Assembly (NCBI GenBank): GCA_040394635.1
Contig: JBEBRW010000003.1
Span: 62,001-126,000, forward strand
Source of the DNA: UBA5239 sp040394635
GTDB lineage: Bacteria; Verrucomicrobiota; Lentisphaeria; Victivallales; Victivallaceae
DNA: 64,000 nucleotides
Reading direction: 5' to 3'
Shown: in pieces, positions 16,501-24,295 of the stretch
How positions within the stretch are numbered: the first letter of the stretch is position 1
Layout of the letters: every line of letters starts with the position of its first letter
Notes under the pieces: model-generated
What the model saw: only the letters and a program-made list of their open reading frames with translations
What the model was told of the DNA's origin: nothing
The model's database searches: none
Program-made: the position numbers and the translations under genes

Positions 16501-17458
16501 TTACCGGGTCAACGGCAAGTATGCCAAGCGCATCAATCTCTCCGCCGGGCTCTATAACTCCAAATTGCGCAATCCCCTGCCGCCGTGGGGCTGCGCCCGC
16601 CCGCAAGACCAGCATCTCGACCTCGGGCCGCTGGTCGATACCGCCCCGGAACAAACCTTTTCGCTGAATCTCGAGCAATTCGCCCCGCCCAACTGGGATG
16701 GTACCGCATATCTGAGCGCCGGCGTGAACCGGGTTTATCCCAACCGTCATTTCACGCTGGAAATCCTTGAATTCAACAACCCCGATAGCGGAGACTTCAT
16801 CCGGGTTTCCGACGGCAAATCCGGCACCCCGGACCCCCTGAACCTGATGAAGCTCGCCCGTCCGCCGAAATCCCTGAAATCCATCGACCCTGCCGAATGG
16901 CGGAACTGGGCGAAAATCGACCATCTGCAAAAATTGAAAGCAACCCCGAATCCACTCACTCAATCGACACACGGATATCTGGCCTACGATAATCAGTATC
17001 TGTACATAGGGATTTCCGCCGGAGAAACCCAACGCAAGGTCCTTGCCGAAGAGAAATACGATATCTGGAAAAACGATGTCATCGAACTCTATTTTGTCCG
17101 CCCGGACGGGCATCTCCTGCAATTACTTGGCGATGTCCGCGGCCAGCAGCGCGGCAACCTGGACCTGAAAACCGCCGCGCCGACGGACGGCATGGTCGTT
17201 CAGACTCAAGTCAAGCAGGGCAAGGGCTTCGACATCTTCATGGCAATCCCGTGGAAACTGCTGAAAATCCAACTCGCGGAACCCGGAATCGAACTGAAAT
17301 TCAACCTTTGCCGCACCCGTCAGGGCTCGGCGCCGGAGTTCTCCACCTGGGGCCCTGCCGACCGGCGCTATGCCGAACCCGACAGCTTCGGCAAAATCAT
17401 CCTCGGCAAGTTCAATCCCGGGCAGGGGCGCAATGAAGAGATCCATCTGACGGATTAA
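13529..17458 (+). CDS. Large exported multidomain glycosidase-like protein with C-terminal CBM9/DOMON-like domain
   Basis: 1309 residues. A signal peptide spans about residues 1-19 (MYKLISAVFSLFAVLNLIAG). A beta-rich N-terminal third is followed by a TIM-barrel-like region (GQYGITVAVTPNAAVFKEHP; NRFVYVDEAQQNN; FLFFNGSGQP; LYWHLTRENDY), reminiscent of GH36-type or related glycosidases, though I cannot name the family or catalytic pair. The last 190 residues look like a family 9 carbohydrate-binding/DOMON-like domain (GYLAYDNQYLYIGISA, WKNDVIELYFVRPDG, FDIFMAIPWKLL, DSFGKIILG). It is last in the LacI-GH2-pseudopilin operon, so probably an extracellular enzyme for the same polysaccharide. Confidence 0.7.
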   Translation: MYKLISAVFSLFAVLNLIAGDLLLESGSAAYLIDDATGAVSVRAGQTPVASLRNYYQLMAKSGDLKSDETRDKVAGRKISKKEIILTCVNADLPDLRIIKRYWIENNGLRRELTFLNAGHEKRYIIPFTESTFQQEFRERSYYFGAGYLGPFIPAPRVGTLTRVDKYVQTSKGMVLVNADPKLGSFTNYRVKINDEVVYPWWQSSIGRYREYDDRLYYTPRGWRMSLGCLDLNPNGGSIRYTDAIVYFPGDLFTFFSDVYGKDREVQNAIAAIEPVAPETGNILCTINSAGNGTLKYIAEMLDEGEILVSSSLLGTWFDYKLPEKIIGASGGWFTPDELRKFSQSYRDISPRIKTGQYGITVAVTPNAAVFKEHPEWFRIFNREGKKDPLFPGLRENYQSMMNKPEVREYSAATLVEMAERLGNRFVYVDEAQQNNTINWQQNELIRDDHLVLYWKLLRQKSRAKNMFLFFNGSGQPFADINFMENARMMSPANWREYAGIALGLELFDQYRKHTRISPLYWHLTRENDYSNRILALGWVPTLQYSEAGSNLRAVRACFETGNTDPVNVKYTPDWKSDPRTEVESYAGRRLDSSDVIMSFINRAQTAGDIPVKIDLSTLGFRQDERINIWSMPVRRFGEDVPDYFLSNREYREIYRKHGWNGGTIGAPQLIYSGNAAGALEYTIRNCKPDHMTQFIATRSPLALYTVNDLGMSYFYTSFHDIKIDGPKVHNPREKVEILLADKDLVFTDITVNKAKAEVRDVDIGGLIFQCVTLGQGDFEIQYKTIQRTTAPTIPFKVVSSGSQIEADKDGLYVLEHQGRSIYTGQAPITIPEQHPGGEYTVRRGGTANSQTLILPPGKGTSVKQDDFSITHPEQKNIEKVNAAFGNVTITQRSTYVSDWVDAFELQRDLPPYIVSADAAARTLIAGTSHREKPGFTTLILKTYAGFELNGARQIRLRLTNTFYANPTLANTHVTYNYKDPSLDFAGLVIDYRVNGKYAKRINLSAGLYNSKLRNPLPPWGCARPQDQHLDLGPLVDTAPEQTFSLNLEQFAPPNWDGTAYLSAGVNRVYPNRHFTLEILEFNNPDSGDFIRVSDGKSGTPDPLNLMKLARPPKSLKSIDPAEWRNWAKIDHLQKLKATPNPLTQSTHGYLAYDNQYLYIGISAGETQRKVLAEEKYDIWKNDVIELYFVRPDGHLLQLLGDVRGQQRGNLDLKTAAPTDGMVVQTQVKQGKGFDIFMAIPWKLLKIQLAEPGIELKFNLCRTRQGSAPEFSTWGPADRRYAEPDSFGKIILGKFNPGQGRNEEIHLTD

Positions 17459-17468
17459 AATAAAAAAG

Positions 17469-17529
17469 CCGAAACAAGCTGGGCATCCGGAAGGGGGGGA
17501 TGGCACGGATGCGGGCCAGCTTGTTTCGG
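17469..17529. terminator. Shared hairpin between convergent genes
   Basis: CCGAAACAAGCTGG (17469-17482) pairs perfectly with CCAGCTTGTTTCGG (17516-17529), and nested inside GCATCCG (17483-17489) pairs with CGGATGC (17506-17512), so the stem is 21 bp with a three-base bulge. On the minus strand it is followed by CTTTTTTATTTT, a good intrinsic terminator for the peptidase gene; on the plus strand no T-run follows, but the structure may still protect the upstream mRNA. Confidence 0.8.
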
Positions 17530-17554
17530 TAGATAAGGGGCAACAGTCGCTTGG

Positions 17555-18694
17555 TTATTTCCTCAAATAGTTGATGATCAGGTCGAATATGGCGTCTACC
17601 GCGGATTCCTCAACGGCGCTTATCGTGTCGCGGGACGTATGATACGGGAAATCGACGGGCCAGTTGGCCGGATTGGTTTCCATGGCAGTAACGGTCACTG
17701 CGGGGATGCCGGCTCCGGCGAAATTGGCGGCATCGGTGGCGCCGCCGCCCGGCGGCATGACGCATCGCTTCATCGGCTGCAGCAGCAGCAGGTCCATGGC
17801 CAGGTCATTTGAGAGCGGCACCGTACCGTTCAAATCCTTGGTGAAGACCGACAGATCCTGACGCCGGTAAATGCTATCCACCACAATCGCCTTGCTGGGC
17901 AACTCAGCGAGTGAATGCCGCTTCAGAAATGCCGCTGATCCGCGCATGCCGTATTCTTCGGCGTCGAATGAAGCCAGAATCACTTTCGTATGCTTGAGCG
18001 GCTTGCCGGTCAGTTCCCGGGCCAACTCCACCAGCATGCACGAGGAAACCAGGTTGTCGCCGACCCCGGGCGAAACCGCCGATCCGGTCAGAAACGTCAA
18101 CGGAGCCATGAAAATAACCGCAACCAGCACCAGGTAGTACAACCAGCCCGGTAGCAGCACAAAACACGAAATCAGCGCGATCAGCACCTGGAGCGCGAAC
18201 ACCGCCACCGCCCCGCGCAGCAGCCACGGATAAAGCCGCGGATTATGCTCCAGCGGACGAAATACCGGTGCGGCGTCATGATGCGCCGAAATCACCACCT
18301 GCTGCTTCACCTCGCCTGAAGGTTCGATTTCGGCCACGACATTGCTGCCGATTTCCGAAGGAAAGAAGCGGTCGAAAAAATCGTCGTGAATCCCGAAAAC
18401 TGTTACCGTGAACCCCACCGCCGCCAGCAAAACCAGCAATCCGGCAAAAGGATGATGCGTGATCAACAAAACCGCCGAAATCAGATAAGCCGCGGTGCTG
18501 AGCTTGCACCAGCTGAAAAACGCGCTTGGATGGCAGACAAAAGTCTCTACCTTGACCGAACGGACTCCCTTGACCGCTTCGAGACATTCCGCGATTTTGT
18601 GGGCGCAACGCTCCGTGGACCTGCGGCCGGTTTTCCGGCCGGGGAACTCGGCGGCGAGCTTTCCGGTCAAATCGAGAATATTTTTTCCATGCAT
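17555..18694 (-). CDS. Membrane-embedded M28 family zinc aminopeptidase-like protein
   Basis: 379 residues. M28 metal and catalytic residues are visible in order: HHD at 138-140 (ISAHHDAAP), GDN at 212-214 (Asp213), the DAEE motif at 244-247 (FDAEEYGMRG), Asp in VVDSIY and a C-terminal His in PYHTSRDT. Two hydrophobic helices precede the domain (about 65-101), and two more (about 158-203) are inserted between the HHD and GDN motifs, so the catalytic fold carries a membrane hairpin. It probably cleaves peptides at the inner membrane. The gene ends at the shared hairpin, and a near-palindrome lies in its leader. Confidence 0.75.
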   Translation of the reverse strand: MHGKNILDLTGKLAAEFPGRKTGRRSTERCAHKIAECLEAVKGVRSVKVETFVCHPSAFFSWCKLSTAAYLISAVLLITHHPFAGLLVLLAAVGFTVTVFGIHDDFFDRFFPSEIGSNVVAEIEPSGEVKQQVVISAHHDAAPVFRPLEHNPRLYPWLLRGAVAVFALQVLIALISCFVLLPGWLYYLVLVAVIFMAPLTFLTGSAVSPGVGDNLVSSCMLVELARELTGKPLKHTKVILASFDAEEYGMRGSAAFLKRHSLAELPSKAIVVDSIYRRQDLSVFTKDLNGTVPLSNDLAMDLLLLQPMKRCVMPPGGGATDAANFAGAGIPAVTVTAMETNPANWPVDFPYHTSRDTISAVEESAVDAIFDLIINYLRK

Positions 18695-18720
18695 ACCACA
18701 ACCTCACAATGTTTACTGCC

Positions 18721-18742
18721 GGACGAAAAATATTTTTCATCC
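18721..18742. promoter_or_regulatory. Near-perfect palindrome upstream of the M28 peptidase gene
   Basis: GGACGAAAAATATTTTTCATCC is palindromic except for one base pair, centred about 37 bases upstream of the peptidase ATG. Further upstream on the minus strand a TTGACG box lies 17 bases before TATTGA. It could be an operator or a leader hairpin; no cognate regulator is next to it. Confidence 0.35.
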
Positions 18743-18890
18743 GCCAATCCCTATCCACAACAATATTGCGGGTATAATAATCAATACACTGAAAGTCCGC
18801 ATCCGTCAAGTTGCAAGTGAGGCTTTTTGAGCGTGCATTACCGTAATGTAATTTTCAAGGGTTATTTGGGCTGTTCCACACCAGAAGTTT

Positions 18891-19475
18891 TCAGGAATTT
18901 CTCAGGGCGTTGAGGCGGTTGGTCAGAAGGGTTTTGTCGGCTTTGGAATATTTGCCGCGCTTCAGTTCCTGTTCGAAATACTGGATTGCTTCATGGCGCT
19001 CGGCGTCGGCGTCCAGCAGGTCGCCGTAGAGCAGCAGCAGGTCGAGGCTCTCGCCGCTGGAAAGGTGTCTGGGCGAGGTGAAAAACTGTTTCATGGTGCT
19101 TTTGGCAGCTTCGCGGTCATGCAGATGGTTCAGGTAAATATTGACCAGCAGGGTACGGGCGTCGATGAGGTTGAAACTCTTTTTCAGGATTTCCTGAAGT
19201 TCGGCGGCGGCTTCGGCGGCTTCGCCGGAAATCGCCATGCCTTCAAGGCGGGTCATCTGTTCGGGACTCCGGTTGATCTTGCCGCTGCCCGAGTAAAACG
19301 TCATGCCGAGCCCTCCGGCAATATGCGGCGCCGCCAGCCAGCTGATCCCGCATGCGCCGAGTGCAATGATGAATATACCACCGGTTTTGAGCGCAACCTC
19401 ATTGCCGGCGCCGAAAAGATATCCGCCCAGGATAACCGTACTGATCGCAACCGCCCAGTAAAATACATCTTTCAA
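18891..19475 (-). CDS. Two-helix membrane protein with TPR-like cytosolic domain (paralogue of upstream gene)
   Basis: 194 residues from a TTG start, chosen because GGAGG sits seven bases upstream and the start overlaps the previous stop by four bases. Two hydrophobic segments (about 7-24 and 29-52) are followed by a helical region resembling TPR repeats (AAAELQEILKKSFNLIDART; ESLDLLLLYGDLLDADAERH) ending in EQELKRGKYSKADKTLLTNR. The same ending, ...ELKRGKYSNYDRQIVKNRLEA, occurs in the upstream gene, so the two are tandem duplicates. Function unknown; a scaffold role is plausible. Confidence 0.65.
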   Translation of the reverse strand: MKDVFYWAVAISTVILGGYLFGAGNEVALKTGGIFIIALGACGISWLAAPHIAGGLGMTFYSGSGKINRSPEQMTRLEGMAISGEAAEAAAELQEILKKSFNLIDARTLLVNIYLNHLHDREAAKSTMKQFFTSPRHLSSGESLDLLLLYGDLLDADAERHEAIQYFEQELKRGKYSKADKTLLTNRLNALRNS

Positions 19476-20062
19476 TGAATCGCCTCCAAACGGTTTTTGA
19501 CGATCTGCCGGTCGTAATTCGAATATTTGCCGCGTTTCAGCTCTTTCTGCAGGTACTTCACGGCCTCGTCATGCGGCAGGAGATCACTGAGGTGCAGCAG
19601 CATTTCCACGCTTTCGCGGTTCGACCTGTGCCCCGGATGGTCGAAATATTCCCGTCCGGTTTCCACCGTGTCCGCCATATCGCTCAGTCCTTCCTGATAC
19701 ACCCGCATCAGCAGCATCCGTGCTTCGATATCCATGAAATCCTTCGCCAGCATCAACCGCAGTTCGGCGGCGGCCTCGGTGTATTTGCCGTTTTCGACCA
19801 GGCCGCGCACATAGTCCAGCCGCTCCGGGGCCCGTTTCAGCTTGTCGTTTTTGAAGTAAATTCCGGTGCCCAGCCGGGTGCCTGCCCAGCTGCCGATCAG
19901 CGGGGCGAGAAGCACTCCGCCGATCGCGCCGAAAAACGCCATGAACACAATCTCCAGAATCCCCGGCGAACGCCAGAAAGAGACCACCCCGTAGCCGCAA
20001 ATCCCCAATCCGATGAGCCCCAGCACGAATTTGGCCAGTCTTGAATCCCGCTTCCACCACAT
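19472..20062 (-). CDS. Two-helix membrane protein with TPR-like domain
   Basis: 196 residues from the ATG at 20062, preferred over the in-frame GTG at 20077 because GAGGTGG lies correctly before 20062. Two membrane helices (KFVLGLIGLGICGYGVVSF; IVFMAFFGAIGGVLLAPL) are followed by a TPR-like helical domain (YTEAAAELRLMLAKDFMDIE; LLHLSDLLPHDEAVKYLQKE). It shares layout and C-terminal motif KRGKYS with the downstream gene. It diverges from hisB across a 65-base gap. Confidence 0.65.
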   Translation of the reverse strand: MWWKRDSRLAKFVLGLIGLGICGYGVVSFWRSPGILEIVFMAFFGAIGGVLLAPLIGSWAGTRLGTGIYFKNDKLKRAPERLDYVRGLVENGKYTEAAAELRLMLAKDFMDIEARMLLMRVYQEGLSDMADTVETGREYFDHPGHRSNRESVEMLLHLSDLLPHDEAVKYLQKELKRGKYSNYDRQIVKNRLEAIH

Positions 20063-20077
20063 TAATCGCCACCTCAC

Positions 20078-20106
20078 TTGAAAATCAAATGTACCTTCGG
20101 TATATT
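20078..20106 (+). promoter_or_regulatory. Sigma70-like promoter of hisB
   Basis: TTGAAA (20078-20083), a 17-base spacer and TATATT (20101-20106) lie 36 bases upstream of the hisB start, with AGGA as ribosome site in between. It sits in the short divergent gap with the TPR-like membrane gene. Confidence 0.6.
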
Positions 20107-20142
20107 ACCTAATATAAACATCAACGCAAGGAAAGCAACACT

Positions 20143-20736
20143 ATGAACGGTCAAAGAATCGGCAAAGTTGAAAGAAAAACCCGCGAAACCGACATCAAAC
20201 TTACCTTGAATCTCGATGGCAGCGGCAAAAGCTCCATCAATACCGGCATTCCGTTCATGGACCACATGCTTGAACTTTTTGCCCGCCACGGCTTTTTCGA
20301 TCTCGAGATCGAAGCGAAGGGCGATCTGCACATCGACGCCCACCACACCATGGAGGACCTCGGCCTCGTTTTCGGCGAGGCCCTCAGCCAGGCGCTCGGC
20401 GAGCGCAAGGGCATCGTCCGTTACGGCTCCGCGCTGCTGCCGATGGACGAGACGCTGATCCGCATCGCGCTCGACCTTTCGAACCGCCCGTATCTGGTGT
20501 ACAACGTCAATCCGCCGCAGCTGACGATCAAGGACCTGAACGCCGCGCTCTTCCACGAATTTTTCACCGCCTTCGTCAACAAGTCCGGCATGAACCTGCA
20601 TATCGACATGCTGCGCGGCGAAGAGGTGCATCACGTCTTCGAAGGCGTCTTCAAGGCGCTCAGCAAGGCGCTGTCGCAGGCGGTCCGCATCGACTCCCGC
20701 ATCGAAGGAACCCTTTCCACCAAAGGGTCCCTCTGA
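20143..20736 (+). CDS. hisB: Imidazoleglycerol-phosphate dehydratase
   Basis: 197 residues, the full length of monofunctional HisB. It converts imidazole glycerol phosphate to imidazole acetol phosphate in histidine synthesis, in the cytoplasm. The family's metal-binding repeats are visible: GIPFMDHMLELFARHGFFDL, HHTMEDLGLVFGEAL, DLNAALFHEFFTAF and GEEVHHVFEGVFKALS with C-terminal RIDSRIEGTLSTKGSL. It has its own promoter and no other his gene is nearby, so the pathway is scattered. The stop codon is embedded in a small hairpin (CCCTTT/AAAGGG). Confidence 0.96.
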   Translation: MNGQRIGKVERKTRETDIKLTLNLDGSGKSSINTGIPFMDHMLELFARHGFFDLEIEAKGDLHIDAHHTMEDLGLVFGEALSQALGERKGIVRYGSALLPMDETLIRIALDLSNRPYLVYNVNPPQLTIKDLNAALFHEFFTAFVNKSGMNLHIDMLRGEEVHHVFEGVFKALSKALSQAVRIDSRIEGTLSTKGSL

Positions 20737-20771
20737 CGGATAAGTGACGGGTTAATTTTCGAGGTTAAATC

Positions 20772-23204
20772 ATGAATATACGGATAAATGACGGCTCTCT
20801 TTTTGTTGATTCCCTGGTTCTGAAATGGCCCGCGGTAGCGGTCGGAATCAGCGGCAAACGCATCGAAGCCGCGAACGCAGTTTCGGCTCCCGAGGGGCTG
20901 ACCCAGGAGTTTGCCGAGGGCTCCCTGCGTTTCAAAGTGACGGTCATTCCAAATGACGGATATTTCGTCAAACACGTGGAAATCACCTCGTTGGATACCT
21001 TGCCCACTCCCGATTATGTTGACATGGACTTCCAGACGGTCGATGATCCGTCACTTACCCGCTGCGGCTACATGGCGACCTTCGAGCCGCCGAAAAAGGA
21101 CCGCCCGGAGGAAGAGGGTGGCGGCCTGATGCCCGGCTGCGGCTATCCGCTGATCGGCGGGAAATATTTCACCGGCCTCGAACACCAGGCCGCCTTCAAC
21201 ACCGTCGAAGGGCCGGGCGTTTACCGCCTGCGCCACCATCCGGTGTGGAAAGACGGCAAACTGGAGAGCGTCGATGCCGTGTTCGGCATCAGCGACGACC
21301 CGGAAACCGCGTTCAATGATTACATCGAAAAAATCCGCCTGAAAAACCAGTCCGGTCCGCTTTTCGGCTTTTGCTCCTTCTGGTCCGATCCGTATCTCGG
21401 CAATTACGAATATCAGGTGCATATCGACACTTACCGCACTTATGTGAAGGCGTTTCACCGCCTCGGGCTGCGCCCCGACATGTACACGCTGGACGCCGGC
21501 TGGAACGACCGCCAGACCATTTTTCACGCCAAGGAAGAGATCGGCGGCGACGCCGGGCTGGTCAAACTGCGCGAGGAAATGAACGAGTACGGCTCGGAGT
21601 TGAGCCTGTGGGTTTCGCACAACGGCCCGATGGGCATCGCCCCGGAGTACCTGAAAAGCCTCGGTATCGCCACTGGCGGCGGCCAGAGCTCGACCTATTG
21701 CGGCAACAATTACGCCGTGCTGATGGATGAAAAACTCGAGAAACTGCTCACTGAACGCTTCTGCCGGCTCGTCGGACCGGAACTCAACACCATCCATTTC
21801 AAGATCGACTGGGACAACGACTGCGCCACCAACCCCGATTTTGACGGCAAGTATCCCACCCGCAACCATGTTCGCGAGGCCTCGGTGAACGCCATGAACC
21901 GGATCGCGGCGGCGGTCCGCGGCGCCAATCCGAAGGTCGTCGTCCGCAACGGCTGGTGGCCCTCGCCGTGGTGGCTCCGCCATGTCAATCACTTTTTCCT
22001 GCCGGACTCCGGCGACTCCGAATACGCCACGCTCCCTGCGAAAAACCAGCGCAACGGCTCCACCACCCACCGCGACGTCCAGTATTACAACGTCCTGCGC
22101 CGCGACCGCAGCATGATGCCGTTGGACAGCTTCGACAACCACGAATTTCCGCACGCCATGCGCAACCCCTTCACCGAGGACCCCGCAACCTGGGCGGACA
22201 CCACATATCACGCGGTGATGCGCGGCAGTTCGTACCTCTCGTGGAAGCAGCAGCCGGAGGCCATGGAGGACTGGCAGGTCGAGGCCATGGGCGCGATCAT
22301 TGAGTTTGCGCGGGCCTACAAAGATCATATTTTCGTCCGTCGCGGCTACATGGTGCTCGGCCACCCCGGTAAGGGCGAGATTTACGGCTTCGCCCAGCCC
22401 GGACAAGGTTCCACCTGGTGCCTGCTGCGCAACCCGCTAGCCATTCCGCAGCGCCTGAAGCTGGCAAACATCGTCCGCCACGAAGTCGCGTCCATCACCC
22501 AATTCTACCCCGATTTCCGTTCGTATCAAGCTGGACAGGAGATCACGCTGCTGGCGCATGAAGCCAAAATCCTGATTTTCGATACGCAAGTACGCAAACT
22601 GCCGTTCGATCAGCCGTTCCAGGTGACCGGCAATTTCGAATACCGTTTCCCCGCCTCGCTGAATATCGACGACCGCGTCCGGCCGATGGTCAACGCCATT
22701 TATCAGATTCCCGAGCTTGTGTGCAGCGATCAGAAGGTAGAGAAGGTCGACGGACACGGCGTGGATTTTTACTTCAAAGTGCGTGTGCCGTACCGCGTCC
22801 GCAATTTCGAACTGCAGCTCAAACTGCCGGACCCATTGCGCAAATTGCAGCTGAAAATCTTCAGTTCGCGCTATGAACGGGCCACATACTCCGGCTATGC
22901 CATGCCGCTGACCGAAATTCCGTACAGCAAAGCCGGCCACGGCGAGTACAAAAACCCGGACGGCTTCCCGGAGCAGCTCATGCGTTACTTCTCGGCGGCG
23001 GCCCCGCAGGGCGGCGAGGCGTATTACCGGCTGGAAATCCGCGGCGGCGAGTTCGACCCTGCCGCGCTCGAACTGTGGGCCGCGGGCTACGAAGCTCCGT
23101 CGCGCGAAGCCGTCAAACTGAGCGAACCGCCCGCCGGATTCGAAAAGGGCCTGCCTTATCCGCATCCGCTCGGGTTCCCGCTGTGTACCAAGTGTAACTT
23201 TTGA
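20772..23204 (+). CDS. GH36-like alpha-galactosidase family glycosidase, cytoplasmic
   Basis: 810 residues. A beta-rich N-terminus (1-180) is followed by a clan GH-D barrel: LFGFCSFWSDPY, MYTLDAGWND (about 238-247), LSLWVSHNGPMG, HFKIDWDND (343-350, Asp346 as likely nucleophile), VVVRNGWWPSPWW and FLPDSGDSEYA with candidate acid/base Asp412 or Asp415. A beta-sandwich C-terminus follows. No signal peptide. GAGG lies before the ATG. A 15-bp imperfect direct repeat (ACGGATAAGTGACGG / ACGGATAAATGACGG at 20736 and 20780) flanks the start. Substrate unknown; the next gene starts at or within nine bases of the stop. Confidence 0.75.
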   Translation: MNIRINDGSLFVDSLVLKWPAVAVGISGKRIEAANAVSAPEGLTQEFAEGSLRFKVTVIPNDGYFVKHVEITSLDTLPTPDYVDMDFQTVDDPSLTRCGYMATFEPPKKDRPEEEGGGLMPGCGYPLIGGKYFTGLEHQAAFNTVEGPGVYRLRHHPVWKDGKLESVDAVFGISDDPETAFNDYIEKIRLKNQSGPLFGFCSFWSDPYLGNYEYQVHIDTYRTYVKAFHRLGLRPDMYTLDAGWNDRQTIFHAKEEIGGDAGLVKLREEMNEYGSELSLWVSHNGPMGIAPEYLKSLGIATGGGQSSTYCGNNYAVLMDEKLEKLLTERFCRLVGPELNTIHFKIDWDNDCATNPDFDGKYPTRNHVREASVNAMNRIAAAVRGANPKVVVRNGWWPSPWWLRHVNHFFLPDSGDSEYATLPAKNQRNGSTTHRDVQYYNVLRRDRSMMPLDSFDNHEFPHAMRNPFTEDPATWADTTYHAVMRGSSYLSWKQQPEAMEDWQVEAMGAIIEFARAYKDHIFVRRGYMVLGHPGKGEIYGFAQPGQGSTWCLLRNPLAIPQRLKLANIVRHEVASITQFYPDFRSYQAGQEITLLAHEAKILIFDTQVRKLPFDQPFQVTGNFEYRFPASLNIDDRVRPMVNAIYQIPELVCSDQKVEKVDGHGVDFYFKVRVPYRVRNFELQLKLPDPLRKLQLKIFSSRYERATYSGYAMPLTEIPYSKAGHGEYKNPDGFPEQLMRYFSAAAPQGGEAYYRLEIRGGEFDPAALELWAAGYEAPSREAVKLSEPPAGFEKGLPYPHPLGFPLCTKCNF

Positions 23205-23212
23205 GTGAAACC

Positions 23213-23800
23213 ATGAAGATAGAACAACTCGCTGTCGGCGGTCTTGACAGCAATTTTTCTTATCTCGGCGTGGCCGGTAATGGCGAGGCGTTCATCGTGG
23301 ACCCCACTGGTGACGCGGAGGTGATTCGCCGCGCGGTGGCGCGTACGCCGGGCATCCGCCCGCGCTATATCCTGCTGACTCACCGTCACCGCGACCATTT
23401 CTCGGCGCTGAATGAGGTCCGCGAGTTTTTCCCCGCCCCGGTGCTGGACCACGCCCATCTGCAGGACGGCCAACTGCTGCCGGTGGGCGACCTGAACCTC
23501 GAAGTCATTTTCACGCCCGGCCACACCCCGGACAGCGTTTGCTACCATCTGACGGATGACTCGGCGCTTTTCACCGGCGACACCATATTCGTGGACTATA
23601 TCGGCTTCTGCGAGCCCAAAACCATGTACCGCTCGCTTTACGAAGTGCTCGGCCGCCTCGACGGACGAAACATCATTTACTCCGGCCACAACTATGGCTC
23701 GACCCCGACCGACACCCTTGAACATCAGCGCCGGGTCAACCCCTGGCTCCGCTGCCGCTCCTACCCCGAGTTCCTCGCGGAACTCAAAAACCTGACTTAA
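23213..23800 (+). CDS. Metallo-beta-lactamase-fold hydrolase (glyoxalase II-like)
   Basis: About 195 residues. The dinuclear metal site is intact: HRHRDH in LLTHRHRDHFSALNEV, His in TPGHTPDSVCYH, Asp in FTGDTIF and His in YSGHNYG. The size and the GHTPDS..CY motif match small hydroxyacylglutathione-hydrolase-like enzymes. The ATG at 23213 is preferred; a TTG at 23201 overlapping the GH36-like stop is the alternative. It is translationally close to the GH36-like gene, although a biochemical link is not evident. Confidence 0.85.
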   Translation: MKIEQLAVGGLDSNFSYLGVAGNGEAFIVDPTGDAEVIRRAVARTPGIRPRYILLTHRHRDHFSALNEVREFFPAPVLDHAHLQDGQLLPVGDLNLEVIFTPGHTPDSVCYHLTDDSALFTGDTIFVDYIGFCEPKTMYRSLYEVLGRLDGRNIIYSGHNYGSTPTDTLEHQRRVNPWLRCRSYPEFLAELKNLT

Positions 23801-23809
23801 AATTCGGTA

Positions 23810-24295
23810 TCAGATGGTCATGCGGAAGATGTAGAGGCGGGAGTTTTTCTCGTCGTGACCGGCCCAGAAGAGCGTGCCTTTGTAGGGTTTCACGTCCGGC
23901 GGCATTTCATCCCACCATTTGATGGCGTTGCCGTCATAATCTTTTGGGGGATAGGGCTCGTTTCGCACATACTCTTTATCGCCGCAGTACTCATACAGGG
24001 TGTCTATCGTTTTTTTGATATCCTCCGGCGAAGCGGAAAACGCTACCCAGCACTGGACATCCGGTCCGCCTTGCTGATAAAAGAGATTGATGTTCCACGC
24101 CTGTTCGGGCAACTCAATCCTCATGGACCGAATCCGCTCACGTATGGCGGAATCCTCGTGTTTGAGTTCATAACCGAACATATCTCTCATAAAATGCCGA
24201 ATCTGAAGATAAAATACGGCAACCCCGGCGCCGGCCCCGAATGCCAGGATCAGCAGCAGAAGCGTATACCGGGATGGAACGTACTTTTTACTCAT
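23810..24295 (-). CDS. Unknown single-pass membrane protein
   Basis: 161 residues. After a short basic start (MSKKYVPSRY) comes one hydrophobic helix (TLLLLILAFGAGAGVAVFYL) and an extracytoplasmic domain of about 125 residues with many aromatic and charged positions (PPDVKPYKGTLFWAGHDEKN). No family recognised. Its ATG overlaps the stop of the SPFH gene by four bases, so it is translated with it. Confidence 0.6.
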   Translation of the reverse strand: MSKKYVPSRYTLLLLILAFGAGAGVAVFYLQIRHFMRDMFGYELKHEDSAIRERIRSMRIELPEQAWNINLFYQQGGPDVQCWVAFSASPEDIKKTIDTLYEYCGDKEYVRNEPYPPKDYDGNAIKWWDEMPPDVKPYKGTLFWAGHDEKNSRLYIFRMTI

